Assembly (NCBI RefSeq): GCF_002224125.1
Contig: NZ_NCSM01000037.1
Span: 1 to 54,503 of the forward strand
Reading direction: 5' to 3'
Length of the DNA stretch: 54,503 nucleotides
From: Streptomyces sp. NBS 14/10
GTDB taxonomy: Bacteria > Actinomycetota > Actinomycetes > Streptomycetales > Streptomycetaceae
The notes beneath the pieces are model-generated. The model made no database searches and was not told the DNA's origin. It saw only the letters and a program-made list of their open reading frames with translations. The translations under genes were made by a program, and so were the position numbers. Position 1 is the stretch's first letter, and the number at the start of each line of letters is the position of its first letter. This document shows positions 25,866 through 33,129 of the stretch, in pieces.

Positions 25866-26609
25866 TCAGATGCGGAAAAGGTCTTCCATGGTCTCGTGCG
25901 AAATTTCCTTGCTCAGATCCCGTTCGGCCGCGTAAGCCATGTTGATGATCGTGCGCGTGGCGCCTTCCTCAACGGGGTGTACGCGGTGCAACGTGGTGTC
26001 GGTACGCAGCAGGTAGACGTCACCGGGCCGCAGCTCGTACGAATGGACAGGGTGGTTCACGAGCTGCTTGAACACCTGCGGGTTCTTTTTGTCCCATACC
26101 GTGTTCGGCACCGTCTGGACGAATCCTCCGAACTCGACGTCCGGGCAGTCGACCACGAAGATCACGCCGAAGCTGTAGTCGTCCCAGTGCCAGCCATGCG
26201 TGTCACCAGGCCGTTCGAGGTGCGTGATGATGTAGTGCTCGGGCTCGTACGGGCACTCCAACACCTGTTCACCCGCGACGTTGCTCAACGCCTTGACGAA
26301 GGCGGGGCTGTTGTACAGAGCGACGGTCGCACCCGCGTGAGCGCGGATGGCGGCAGCGGTGATGTTGCGCATGTACCGCGGGCTGTTGCTGGTCTCCGCG
26401 AGGTGCAGATCGCGCCGGACGGACTGTCCGGCCAGCAGCTCGTTCACCTCTGCCGAGACCATGGCTTTCACGTCGTCCGGCAGAAGGTACGACACGAGCG
26501 CGAAGCCCGTTTCGTAGAACGACTTGCGCGAAACCCACAGCTGCTCGTTGCCCACCTCACGGTGAACGTGCTCCTCGATGGACGAATCCAGTGAAGTTAC
26601 GATGGACAA
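25866..26609 (-). CDS. Fe(II)/2-oxoglutarate oxygenase of the BesD family, with the hydroxylase-type Asp
   Basis: The 247-residue enzyme resembles BesD-type amino-acid radical halogenases ('EHYIITHLERPGDTHGWHWDDYSF', 'GDVYLLRTDTTLHRVHP' when aligned in parts). BesD halogenases have His-x-Gly, leaving room for chloride. Here the triad is H141-x-D143 with distal H208; the His-to-His spacing of 67 equals that in BesD (H137, H204). R219 can hold 2-oxoglutarate. Asp at the Gly position predicts hydroxylation, not halogenation. I chose TTG 26609 with GGGAGA just upstream; an ATG at 26738 is an alternative. It is the first gene of the long minus-strand run. The substrate may be a free amino acid such as a basic one (inference). 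Confidence 0.75.
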   Translation of the reverse strand: MSIVTSLDSSIEEHVHREVGNEQLWVSRKSFYETGFALVSYLLPDDVKAMVSAEVNELLAGQSVRRDLHLAETSNSPRYMRNITAAAIRAHAGATVALYNSPAFVKALSNVAGEQVLECPYEPEHYIITHLERPGDTHGWHWDDYSFGVIFVVDCPDVEFGGFVQTVPNTVWDKKNPQVFKQLVNHPVHSYELRPGDVYLLRTDTTLHRVHPVEEGATRTIINMAYAAERDLSKEISHETMEDLFRI

Positions 26610-27018
26610 TTCCGTCTCCCTAGTCGGTCTTTTGCAGCGAAAGAATCCCCCACTGAATCCGGCTCCGAATCTGACGCTCCGGCAGCCGCAGGTTTGTTCA
26701 GTCGGTGTCTCCCGGTGGACCCGAAAGAACCGTGCCACATTTTTGTATCAGCCTGGATCGCCCGGTTGCCAGTAATGTAAATGCCACCTAAACGCCCATC
26801 TATACCTCGTCTAAACGAAGTATTGTCGACGCCTTGAAAACTTGGACAGCTGCTGGTTGCCGTGTTGTGATTGGAGCCACGGCATCCGTGATCACCACAG
26901 GTCGGCTGCGAACCGAGCTGCACGTACCAGCAATTCACTTCGAGGGCGCACCATGATTTCTGGCACGCCGCATGGACATCCCCGTTCTCTGTCCCATCCT
27001 TTCCGGAAAGGAACATTC
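26610..27018. promoter_or_regulatory. Divergent promoter region of the cluster
   Basis: This 409-base gap separates the long minus-strand run from the plus-strand aminotransferase and must hold both promoters. It is clearly less GC-rich than its surroundings between 26740 and 26850. The heptamer CTAAACG occurs at 26788 and again at 26811, 23 bases apart, near the two-turn spacing used by SARP direct repeats, so it is a candidate binding site for the SARP at 4890 (weak). No ORF here has a credible ribosome site. Confidence 0.5.
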
Positions 27019-28023
27019 ATGTCTGCTGGCTACGGGCGGCTGATCTGGCGCAACGGCGTCCTCATGCCGTGGGAGGAGGCCACCGTCCACATCAGCTCAG
27101 TGGGCCACGCCTCGGTCTCAGCCGCGTTCGAAGGCGTGCACTCGTACTGGAGCAGCACGCGGGAGACACTCCACGGCTTCCGGTTGCGCGACCACATGCA
27201 ACGCCTGCTCGAATCGCTGCGGATGAGCTGGATGGAGCCCGAGTTCGACGCGGACGCGCTCGTCACCGCGACGGTCGAACTCCTCGCGTCCTGGCAAACC
27301 ACGGGCAAGGACCTGCACATCCGCCCGTGGGGCTTCGCCGCCGGAACGCATCGCAACCAGATGGTGCCGGGCGGCACCCCGGCCGAGATCGCCATCGAGA
27401 CCTGGGAGTTCGAGAGCAAGCTGGGCCAGGGCCGCACCTGCACACTCGCGGTCAGCTCGTGGCCGCGGTTCAACCACGGTGCCTCACCGGCGTCGATGAA
27501 GGTGTTCTCCAACTACCACAACGGCCGGCTGGGCAACATCGACGCCAGAGCACGCGGGGCCGACTGGCCGGTCTTCCTCAACACCAACGGCCACGTCACC
27601 GAGTCGTCGGGGTCGTGCATCGCCCTGGTCGAACACGGCCGGCTGGTCACCCCGACCCTGTCCGACGGCGTGCTGGACAGCATCACCCGACGCACGCTCA
27701 TCCAGCTGGCCCAGGAGGAGCTCGGCCTCGACGTGGAGACCAGGCCGGTGGAGCGCACCGAGCTGTACCTCGCCGACGAGATCTTCCTCATGGGCACCTC
27801 GGCCGAGGTGCTGCCCGCCGTCGAGGTGGACGGCTTCCCGATCGGCGACGGCAAAACCGCGGGTGAGATCACACAGGCGATCGAGGCCCGCTACCACGAC
27901 ACCGTGCGAGCCGTGACCGGCAAGCACGACGAATGGCTGACCCCGGTGCACCTCGACCGGGCTCCTGGCGCGCCGTCGTTCCTCTCCCCCACTGGTTCGA
28001 GCGATGCCGGGAGTTCGAAGTGA
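27019..28023 (+). CDS. Fold-type IV PLP aminotransferase (branched-chain aminotransferase-like)
   Basis: The 334-residue enzyme starts at ATG 27019 with AAAGGAA upstream. It has the fold IV pattern of BCAT/D-amino acid aminotransferases: 'AAFEGVHSYWSS', the PLP lysine in 'SPASMKVFSNYHN', 'NGHVTESSGSCIALVEHG', and the phosphate-binding turn 'FLMGTSAEVLPAVEVD'. It may make an alpha-amino acid from a 2-keto acid, for example on the sugar-derived core. The stop overlaps the dehydrogenase start (GTGA at 28020-28023), so the two are co-translated. The C-terminal 25 residues are loose and Ser-rich. Confidence 0.88.
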   Translation: MSAGYGRLIWRNGVLMPWEEATVHISSVGHASVSAAFEGVHSYWSSTRETLHGFRLRDHMQRLLESLRMSWMEPEFDADALVTATVELLASWQTTGKDLHIRPWGFAAGTHRNQMVPGGTPAEIAIETWEFESKLGQGRTCTLAVSSWPRFNHGASPASMKVFSNYHNGRLGNIDARARGADWPVFLNTNGHVTESSGSCIALVEHGRLVTPTLSDGVLDSITRRTLIQLAQEELGLDVETRPVERTELYLADEIFLMGTSAEVLPAVEVDGFPIGDGKTAGEITQAIEARYHDTVRAVTGKHDEWLTPVHLDRAPGAPSFLSPTGSSDAGSSK

Positions 28024-29081
28024 AGCGTCTCGTCCATGCCGTCGTGGGCTGCGGCCGTGTCGCCCCCAACCACGTCGACGGCTTCTCCGTCCTGCCCGAT
28101 GTGGAGGTGCGCTGGGCCTGCGACCGCGATCTCACGACCGCGGAGTCGCTGGCTCGTGCGCACGGCCTGCCGCGCGTCACGACGGACGTGCACGAGGTGC
28201 TGGCCGACCCGGACGTGGACAGCGTCTCCGTCGCGACCGGGCACGCCACGCACCACGGGCTGGTCGCGGCGGCGCTCGAAGCGGGCAAGCACGTGCTCGT
28301 GGAGAAGCCGCTCGCCCTCAGCGTCGAGGACGGCGCGGCCCTGACGTCCCTCGCCGAGCGCGCCGGACGGGTGCTGTCGGTCGTCTCCCAGCACCGCTAC
28401 GACCGCGTCGTCACCGCCGTCCGGGACTGGATCGGGGCCGGCCTGCTGGGCAGCCTCGTCTCGGGCGTGGTCAGCCTGCAGTGCGGCCGCGACGACGCGT
28501 ACTACGCGGGCAGTGACTGGCGCGGCACCTACGCCGGCGAGGGCGGCTCGGCCCTGGTCAACCAGGGCTACCACGCGCTCGACGTGACCCGCTGGCTGAC
28601 CGGCGGGCTCGCGGTGGTCGGCGCGGCCGCCGGGCACACCGCGCCGCGGGGCGGCATGGAGACCGAGGACACCCTCGCGGCTCTGCTGCGCGGCCCGCGG
28701 GGCGCGCTCGTGACCTACCAGGTCACCGTGGCGAGCAGCATCACCTGGCGCACCCGCGTCGAGATCATCGGCACCGGAGGGTCGGTCCTGTTCGACCTCG
28801 ACCACCCCGGGACCCTGCACGTGGCGGAAGGCAACGAGGAGCTGTGCGCGGCGGCGGCAGAGCTCGCCTCAGCGGAGGTGGAGCAGGCTCCGCCGGGGAT
28901 CGGCTACTACGGCATCTCCCACCGCCGGCAGATCGCGGATTTCGCGGCGGCCGTGCGGGACGGGCACAAGATGATCGCCGACGACCGGGCCGGGCTGGAC
29001 ACCCTGATCCTGCTCCAGGACATCTATCGGGTGGCCCGGCACGAGGTGGCGGCACCCGTCCTGGCAGCGCTGGGGAACTGA
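28020..29081 (+). CDS. Gfo/Idh/MocA-family NAD(P)-dependent dehydrogenase (intact copy)
   Basis: The 353-residue oxidoreductase has the N-terminal Rossmann motif 'VVGCGRVAPNH' at 8-18, 'HVLVEKPLALSVEDG' with the catalytic-type Lys, and 'GEGGSALVNQGYHALDV' with the conserved His. Family members oxidise sugar or cyclitol hydroxyls, often at C3. I chose GTG 28020, which overlaps the aminotransferase stop, over ATG 27933, because the protein core starts there as in the broken copy at 3246. It could make the 3-keto sugar that a ketol transfer would need (inference). Confidence 0.88.
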   Translation: MKRLVHAVVGCGRVAPNHVDGFSVLPDVEVRWACDRDLTTAESLARAHGLPRVTTDVHEVLADPDVDSVSVATGHATHHGLVAAALEAGKHVLVEKPLALSVEDGAALTSLAERAGRVLSVVSQHRYDRVVTAVRDWIGAGLLGSLVSGVVSLQCGRDDAYYAGSDWRGTYAGEGGSALVNQGYHALDVTRWLTGGLAVVGAAAGHTAPRGGMETEDTLAALLRGPRGALVTYQVTVASSITWRTRVEIIGTGGSVLFDLDHPGTLHVAEGNEELCAAAAELASAEVEQAPPGIGYYGISHRRQIADFAAAVRDGHKMIADDRAGLDTLILLQDIYRVARHEVAAPVLAALGN

Positions 29082-29087
29082 GTCACC

Positions 29088-29230
29088 GGCGGCGGAGATC
29101 GTGGCTGCGGTCGGCGTCCCGCACACTTCGGTGTCGCCCCTGCCAGCGGCAGCTTCTCACTGGAGGTCGGCGGCCCGCGCACACTGCCCGGCGAGGCCGA
29201 GGGTCGTCAAGCAGTTTCTGGAAGCGAGCG
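29088..29230 (+). pseudogene. Remnant of a lost downstream gene, matching the scrap at 4334
   Basis: Directly after the intact dehydrogenase the frame reads 'AEIVAAVGVPHTSVSP', aligning with 'AEIVAVAGVPLTPVFP' after the broken copy. The start codon (GTG there) is GCG here. It decays within about 20 codons. The ancestral gene may have been a DODA-type extradiol dioxygenase; too little is left to be sure. Confidence 0.4.
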
Positions 29231-29246
29231 AATGGGAGTTCGAAAC

Positions 29247-30212
29247 ATGCTGCACGACGTCACCGACGCCACGCGCCGGTTCATCGGTTTGCTGGACGCT
29301 GACCAACGCGAACACGCGATGCGCGCGGTCACCGACGACGATCTCAGGCACCGCTGGGGGTACGCACCCGGCACACGACCTGGCCTGGTGCTCGGCGATC
29401 TCCGGCGCGACCAGCGCAAGGCGGTGCACGGCATGCTCGCGACAGTGCTCAGCCCTCACGCCTACGCGCAGGCCGCGGCGGTCATGGCGCTGGAAGACGT
29501 CCTCGACCGCCGAGAGGGCGGGCACCGCGACCGTCACAGCGGCGACTACTGGACGATCCTCTTCGGCACCCCGGACGGCGACGAACCGTGGGGGTGGCGA
29601 ATCGAAGGCCACCACCTGTCGGTGAACGTCGTCGTCGCCGACGGCCGCGTCTCGGCGACACCGTTCTTCCTCGGCGCGAACCCGGCCCGCGTCACCTACC
29701 GCGGCCGCGTCATCGGCCAACCGTTGGAGCTCGAAGAAGAACTCGCCCGCGAACTCCTCGACCGCATGGGCCCGACCGCCCGCCGCCTCGCCGTCGTGTC
29801 GGACCTCACGCCACACGACATCCGCAGCAGCAACTCCCCGCGCATCAACCCATCAGAACCGGTCGGCGTGACACCGGCGCAACTCGACAAGCCCGCCGGC
29901 GAGCTACTGGTCGACATCGTCCGCCTCTATCTCGACCGGCTCAGGCACGAACTCGCCGACAAGGAGTTCGCGCAGATCGACCAGGAACGCCTGCACTTCT
30001 CGTGGGAGGGCTCGCTGCGTCGCGGCGAAGGCCACTACTACCGCGTCCAGGGCCCGGAACTGCTCATCGAGTACGACAACACATTCAACGAGGCCAACCA
30101 CATCCACTCCGTCTGGCGTCGCCATTCGGGTGACTTCGGCGACGACCTCCTCGCCGCCCACTGCGACGCGTCACGGCACACTGTCGCCCTCGGAGTGGCC
30201 CGGAACGGTTGA
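29247..30212 (+). CDS. DUF3500 family protein
   Basis: The 321-residue product has the DUF3500 features: 'YWTILFGTPDGDEPWGWRIEGHHLSVNV', 'TPFFLGANPARV' and 'LLIEYDNTFNEANHIHSVWR'. I chose ATG 29247, 8 bases after GGGAG, over ATG 29232. Members occur in many bacteria and have no assigned biochemical function. Conserved His and Glu residues in the GHH and NEANH motifs suggest a metal or hydrolytic site (inference). It follows the cluster on the same strand and may not belong to it. Confidence 0.85.
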   Translation: MLHDVTDATRRFIGLLDADQREHAMRAVTDDDLRHRWGYAPGTRPGLVLGDLRRDQRKAVHGMLATVLSPHAYAQAAAVMALEDVLDRREGGHRDRHSGDYWTILFGTPDGDEPWGWRIEGHHLSVNVVVADGRVSATPFFLGANPARVTYRGRVIGQPLELEEELARELLDRMGPTARRLAVVSDLTPHDIRSSNSPRINPSEPVGVTPAQLDKPAGELLVDIVRLYLDRLRHELADKEFAQIDQERLHFSWEGSLRRGEGHYYRVQGPELLIEYDNTFNEANHIHSVWRRHSGDFGDDLLAAHCDASRHTVALGVARNG

Positions 30213-30340
30213 CGAAACCCGGCGAGGAACGCAGAACGCGGGTCGACGCGCGACCTCGTCATGGACGACGAGGTCGTCGGCACACAGCGTTTCCCCGCCT
30301 CCCCACACTGGCCACGTCACCACAGCACGAGAGGAAACCG

Positions 30341-31123
30341 ATGGAAGTCCGTCTGGACGGCCGCAGCGCCATCATCACCGGTGCCAGCAAGGGCCTTGGG
30401 CTCGCGATGGCCAAAGAATTCGCTGCCTCCGGCGCCAATGTGGCGATCCTGGCCCGTAATCCCGATTCGCTGGCCGAAGCCAAGGCAGTTGCATCGGCCG
30501 GTGCCCAGGGGCGGGTCGAAACCTTCAGCTGCGACGTTTCCAAGGCCGCTGACATCCAGAAAGCCCATGATGCGGTCGTCGGCGCGTTCGGGCAGGTCGA
30601 TATCCTGATCAACAATGCCGGCCAGACCCGCTCCATGCCGTCGGACGAGATTACCGATGACATCTGGCAGGAAGACCTGGATCTGAAGCTTTTCGCGGCG
30701 ATCCGCCTTGCCCGGCTTGTCTGGCCGGGCATGAAGCAACGCAAATGGGGCCGGATCATCAACGTGCTCAACACCGGGGCCAAGACACCGCAGGCCAATG
30801 GTGCCCCGACGGTGGTATCGCGTGCGGCCGGCATGGCGCTGATGAAGGTTCTCGCCGGTGAGGGCGCCCCGCATGGCATCCTGGTCAACGCCATGCTTGT
30901 CGGCCGGATCGTGTCGGATCAGATCGCGCGTCGTTACAGGGCCGAGGGCACGAACGTTTCATTCGAGGACTACGTCGCCAAGGCCGGCGCCGATATCCCG
31001 GTCGGCCGCATGGGCAAGGCCGAGGAGTTCGCCGCCATGGCCTGCTTCCTGTGCTCGGATCATGCGGGCTTCACGGCCGGGACGGCGATCAATATGGACG
31101 GCGGCGCCTCGCCCGTGGTCTGA
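30341..31123 (+). CDS. SDR-fold protein lacking the catalytic Tyr and Lys, of foreign base composition
   Basis: The 260-residue product starts at ATG 30341 after GAGAGGAAA. It has a normal NAD(P) motif 'ITGASKGLGLAMA' and 'NNAG', and ends 'AGTAINMDGGASPVV'. Where SDRs carry YxxxK it reads 'TVVSRAAGMAL', so Tyr is T157 and Lys is R161, and the usual Ser is also absent. Such variants are seen in SDR groups of proteobacteria. Codon use (AAT, GTT, GAA, GCA frequent) is unlike its neighbours and suggests transfer from a lower-GC organism. It may bind a cofactor without classical catalysis, or use other residues. Confidence 0.8.
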   Translation: MEVRLDGRSAIITGASKGLGLAMAKEFAASGANVAILARNPDSLAEAKAVASAGAQGRVETFSCDVSKAADIQKAHDAVVGAFGQVDILINNAGQTRSMPSDEITDDIWQEDLDLKLFAAIRLARLVWPGMKQRKWGRIINVLNTGAKTPQANGAPTVVSRAAGMALMKVLAGEGAPHGILVNAMLVGRIVSDQIARRYRAEGTNVSFEDYVAKAGADIPVGRMGKAEEFAAMACFLCSDHAGFTAGTAINMDGGASPVV

Positions 31124-31201
31124 CGCCGCCTCCCACGACGCGAGCGGCCCCACGGTCGCCGCCACGAGCTCGTCCGCGCCGAACCGCGGCTCCAGCCCGC
31201 T

Positions 31202-32497
31202 TCAACCGTCTTCCCGCGTCCGCAGATCCTCGAACGCCACGGACGCCAGCGGCGGCTCCACGCCCGCCTCACGGCACCAGCGCAGGGAGAGCCCCAGCGG
31301 CACCCCCAGCTCCGCACGGATTCGGACCAGGTTCCGCGCCAGCTCGTTCGGCCCCCCGGACAGCAGACCCGAACTCATGACGTACTCGCGGCCCCGGTTC
31401 ACGACCCGTTCGAACGCCGCGCATTCGTCCCTGACGTGTCCCCGCGACCGCACGGACAGCGGGGAGAACCCGGCCGGTATCCGGTACGTGGCGTCGGCAG
31501 CGTCGATGACCTGGGACAGCAAGGGTACCGGGATGCCGTGGACGGCCAACTCGCCGCCGATCGTCCGGATGAGCCTGCGAAGGACGTGGTGGCGGCCCCG
31601 GGGGCCGGGGGCGATCCCCTCTCCGAGCAGCAGGACGGCGGCACTCGACACATCGGCGAGAAAGACGGAGCTGGGGCCGGGTTCCGTCGGCGCGTCGGCC
31701 GTCACCGCCGAGATGTCGGCCGCCAGCCGCGCCAGTAGCGAGGACACGCCGCCCCCCGGCGCCGACGGGCCGATGCCGTCGGGGCGCGTGAGCCCGTGCT
31801 CGGAGGCCACCATCTCGAAGAGAGGCTGTCGCGCGGCGGTCAGCCGCCCGGCCTTGGCCCGGCGCTCGACGAACTGGATGTGGGCGACGGAGGCGTGGCA
31901 GCCGCAGACGCATCCGGGGCCACAGTGGGCGAATAAAGGTGCCCCCGAAGGCCGTCGCAGCGTCAGGCACGGCCCCAGCGCCGGGTCCATTCTCGACGGG
32001 GCCCCGGGAAGACGGTCACTGTGCACGACCCTGTCCCGGGCGATTTCGAGGGCCAGCAGGCCCCGCCGTACCCGCGTCGCGTCCTCGGGCTCCGCGGAGA
32101 GCAGGAAGGTGAGTTCCTCAACCTCCGTACCGGACCGGCCCAGTGCCTCCATGACGTCCCGCAGGGCCGCCGCGTACGGGCGCGCCCCGACCCAGACGGC
32201 CCCGACCGTGCGTCCGGCGCTGGGCGGGGAGGCCGATGGGAGGGCCGCCAGCCGACTGGTGTTGAGGATCCACTGCAACACCACGGCACCCCCCGCGTCC
32301 GGTCTCGAGGAGCCCGCCAGGGATCTTCTCCAGTCCGCGTCCGCGACGGAGGTGAACAACGTGGATCCCCCCTCGCCCGCGAGCAGAGGTCGCGGCGGCC
32401 GTCTGCGATAACCGGCCCGCACCAGACTCTCCGCGCATGTCAGCGCCGCATCGGCCCCGGGTCCATCCGCCCGGCACTCCGCGATGCCACTACCCAC
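31202..32497 (-). CDS. Hypothetical protein with a Cys-rich CxxxCxCxC motif
   Basis: The 431-residue product starts at GTG 32497 with GGGGGAGGAG upstream. I do not recognise the family. Near the middle it has 'AHCGPGCVCGCHASVAH', a compact Cys/His group that could bind zinc or an iron-sulfur cluster. The rest is alternating helical and Ala/Arg-rich, without signal peptide or membrane segments. It is divergent from a small secreted peptide gene across an AT-rich promoter region, next to an XRE-TPR regulator, so the three may form one locus (inference). It does not resemble a known peptide-modifying enzyme. Confidence 0.6.
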   Translation of the reverse strand: MGSGIAECRADGPGADAALTCAESLVRAGYRRRPPRPLLAGEGGSTLFTSVADADWRRSLAGSSRPDAGGAVVLQWILNTSRLAALPSASPPSAGRTVGAVWVGARPYAAALRDVMEALGRSGTEVEELTFLLSAEPEDATRVRRGLLALEIARDRVVHSDRLPGAPSRMDPALGPCLTLRRPSGAPLFAHCGPGCVCGCHASVAHIQFVERRAKAGRLTAARQPLFEMVASEHGLTRPDGIGPSAPGGGVSSLLARLAADISAVTADAPTEPGPSSVFLADVSSAAVLLLGEGIAPGPRGRHHVLRRLIRTIGGELAVHGIPVPLLSQVIDAADATYRIPAGFSPLSVRSRGHVRDECAAFERVVNRGREYVMSSGLLSGGPNELARNLVRIRAELGVPLGLSLRWCREAGVEPPLASVAFEDLRTREDG

Positions 32498-32843
32498 TCG
32501 GGCTCCTCCCCCTCGCGCCTCACATCACCTGTCAAACCAAACTTTACCGTTGTCAAAAATTCGATCATGGAGAGTCACTATAAGAGTCACTAAATTTTGG
32601 GGCAGGGTGCCAGTCATGCGATATATGGACAAACAATTTGCTATCGCCCTAAAAGGGCCGGCGCCAAAAAGTATATTTGCCTCTTTCCTGGGTGAATCCC
32701 CGACCGTGGCCGCGTGTTGACTGGCTCAGTCAAGGCGTGTCAACATTCCTGACTGTGCGGTAAGGCGGCCACAAAGCACATAACGGCCTGTTTTATTCGC
32801 GCTCCTCCACCCCCCGTTGAAGTGCCCAGGAGAGGACGGAAAA
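32498..32843. promoter_or_regulatory. AT-rich divergent promoter region
   Basis: This 346-base gap is the most AT-rich stretch of the window. It holds a 10-base direct repeat AGAGTCACTA at 32571 and 32583 (12-base period, on one helix face) and the palindromic motif at 32717. It must drive both the Cys-motif protein and the small peptide. No ORF in it looks real. Confidence 0.6.
32717..32747 (+). promoter_or_regulatory. Palindromic operator and three-part motif before the peptide gene (site B)
   Basis: TTGACTG-GCT-CAGTCAA (32717-32733) is a perfect inverted repeat with 7-base arms. The wider pattern TTGACT-N6-GTCAAG-N3-TGTCAACA matches sites at 3081 and 34508. TTGACT and TCAACA are 17 bases apart, so the operator would cover the -35 box and spacer. 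Confidence 0.6.
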
Positions 32844-33050
32844 ATGACGCACTCGCTTCCGAGGCGGATTTCGTTAGTCGTCGCACTGCTGATATGCGGA
32901 CTGAGCCTGCAGATGACGGCGACAGAGACGAAGGCCGGGGTGATCCCTCGGGTGGACACCGCGGCCGCCCAGGCGACCTCCGGCATCCCCACCGTTGCCC
33001 GAGAGGTCCTCTCGATACTCAACGACCCCGACATCCCTGTCTGCTGTTGA
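32844..33050 (+). CDS. Small secreted peptide precursor
   Basis: The 68-residue product starts at ATG 32844 after AGGAGAGGACGGAAAA, a strong ribosome site. Residues 1-31 are a signal peptide: basic 'MTHSLPRR', hydrophobic 'ISLVVALLICGLSLQ', then a probable cleavage site near 'ETKA'. The mature part is about 37 residues and ends 'SILNDPDIPVCC', a vicinal Cys pair at the very C-terminus. There is no lipobox. It is convergent with an XRE-TPR regulator, a family that in Firmicutes often senses short peptides, so a pheromone or export-linked signal is a reasonable guess. A bacteriocin-like or RiPP precursor is an alternative; no modifying enzyme is recognised nearby. Confidence 0.65.
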   Translation: MTHSLPRRISLVVALLICGLSLQMTATETKAGVIPRVDTAAAQATSGIPTVAREVLSILNDPDIPVCC

Positions 33051-33066
33051 CAGGCTCACCGGACGG

Positions 33067-33104
33067 CTGTGGGGGGCCGGCTGGAGAAAGCCGGCCCCCC
33101 ACAG
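33067..33104. terminator. Very strong bidirectional terminator between peptide gene and regulator
   Basis: A perfect 16-base stem (CTGTGGGGGGCCGGCT with its complement) closes a 6-base loop, GGAGAA. It lies in the 79-base gap between convergent genes and would stop both transcripts. Confidence 0.85.
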
Positions 33105-33129
33105 CATGTGACGCCTTCCGGCGTCCGCG

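Noticed and set aside
25866..26609. Calling the BesD-like enzyme a halogenase
   Set aside because: The metal-binding position that must be Gly or Ala for halide binding is Asp.
32726..33034. Minus-strand ORF over the small peptide gene
   Set aside because: It lacks a credible start site and would cross the promoter region, whereas the plus-strand peptide has a signal peptide and a strong ribosome site.
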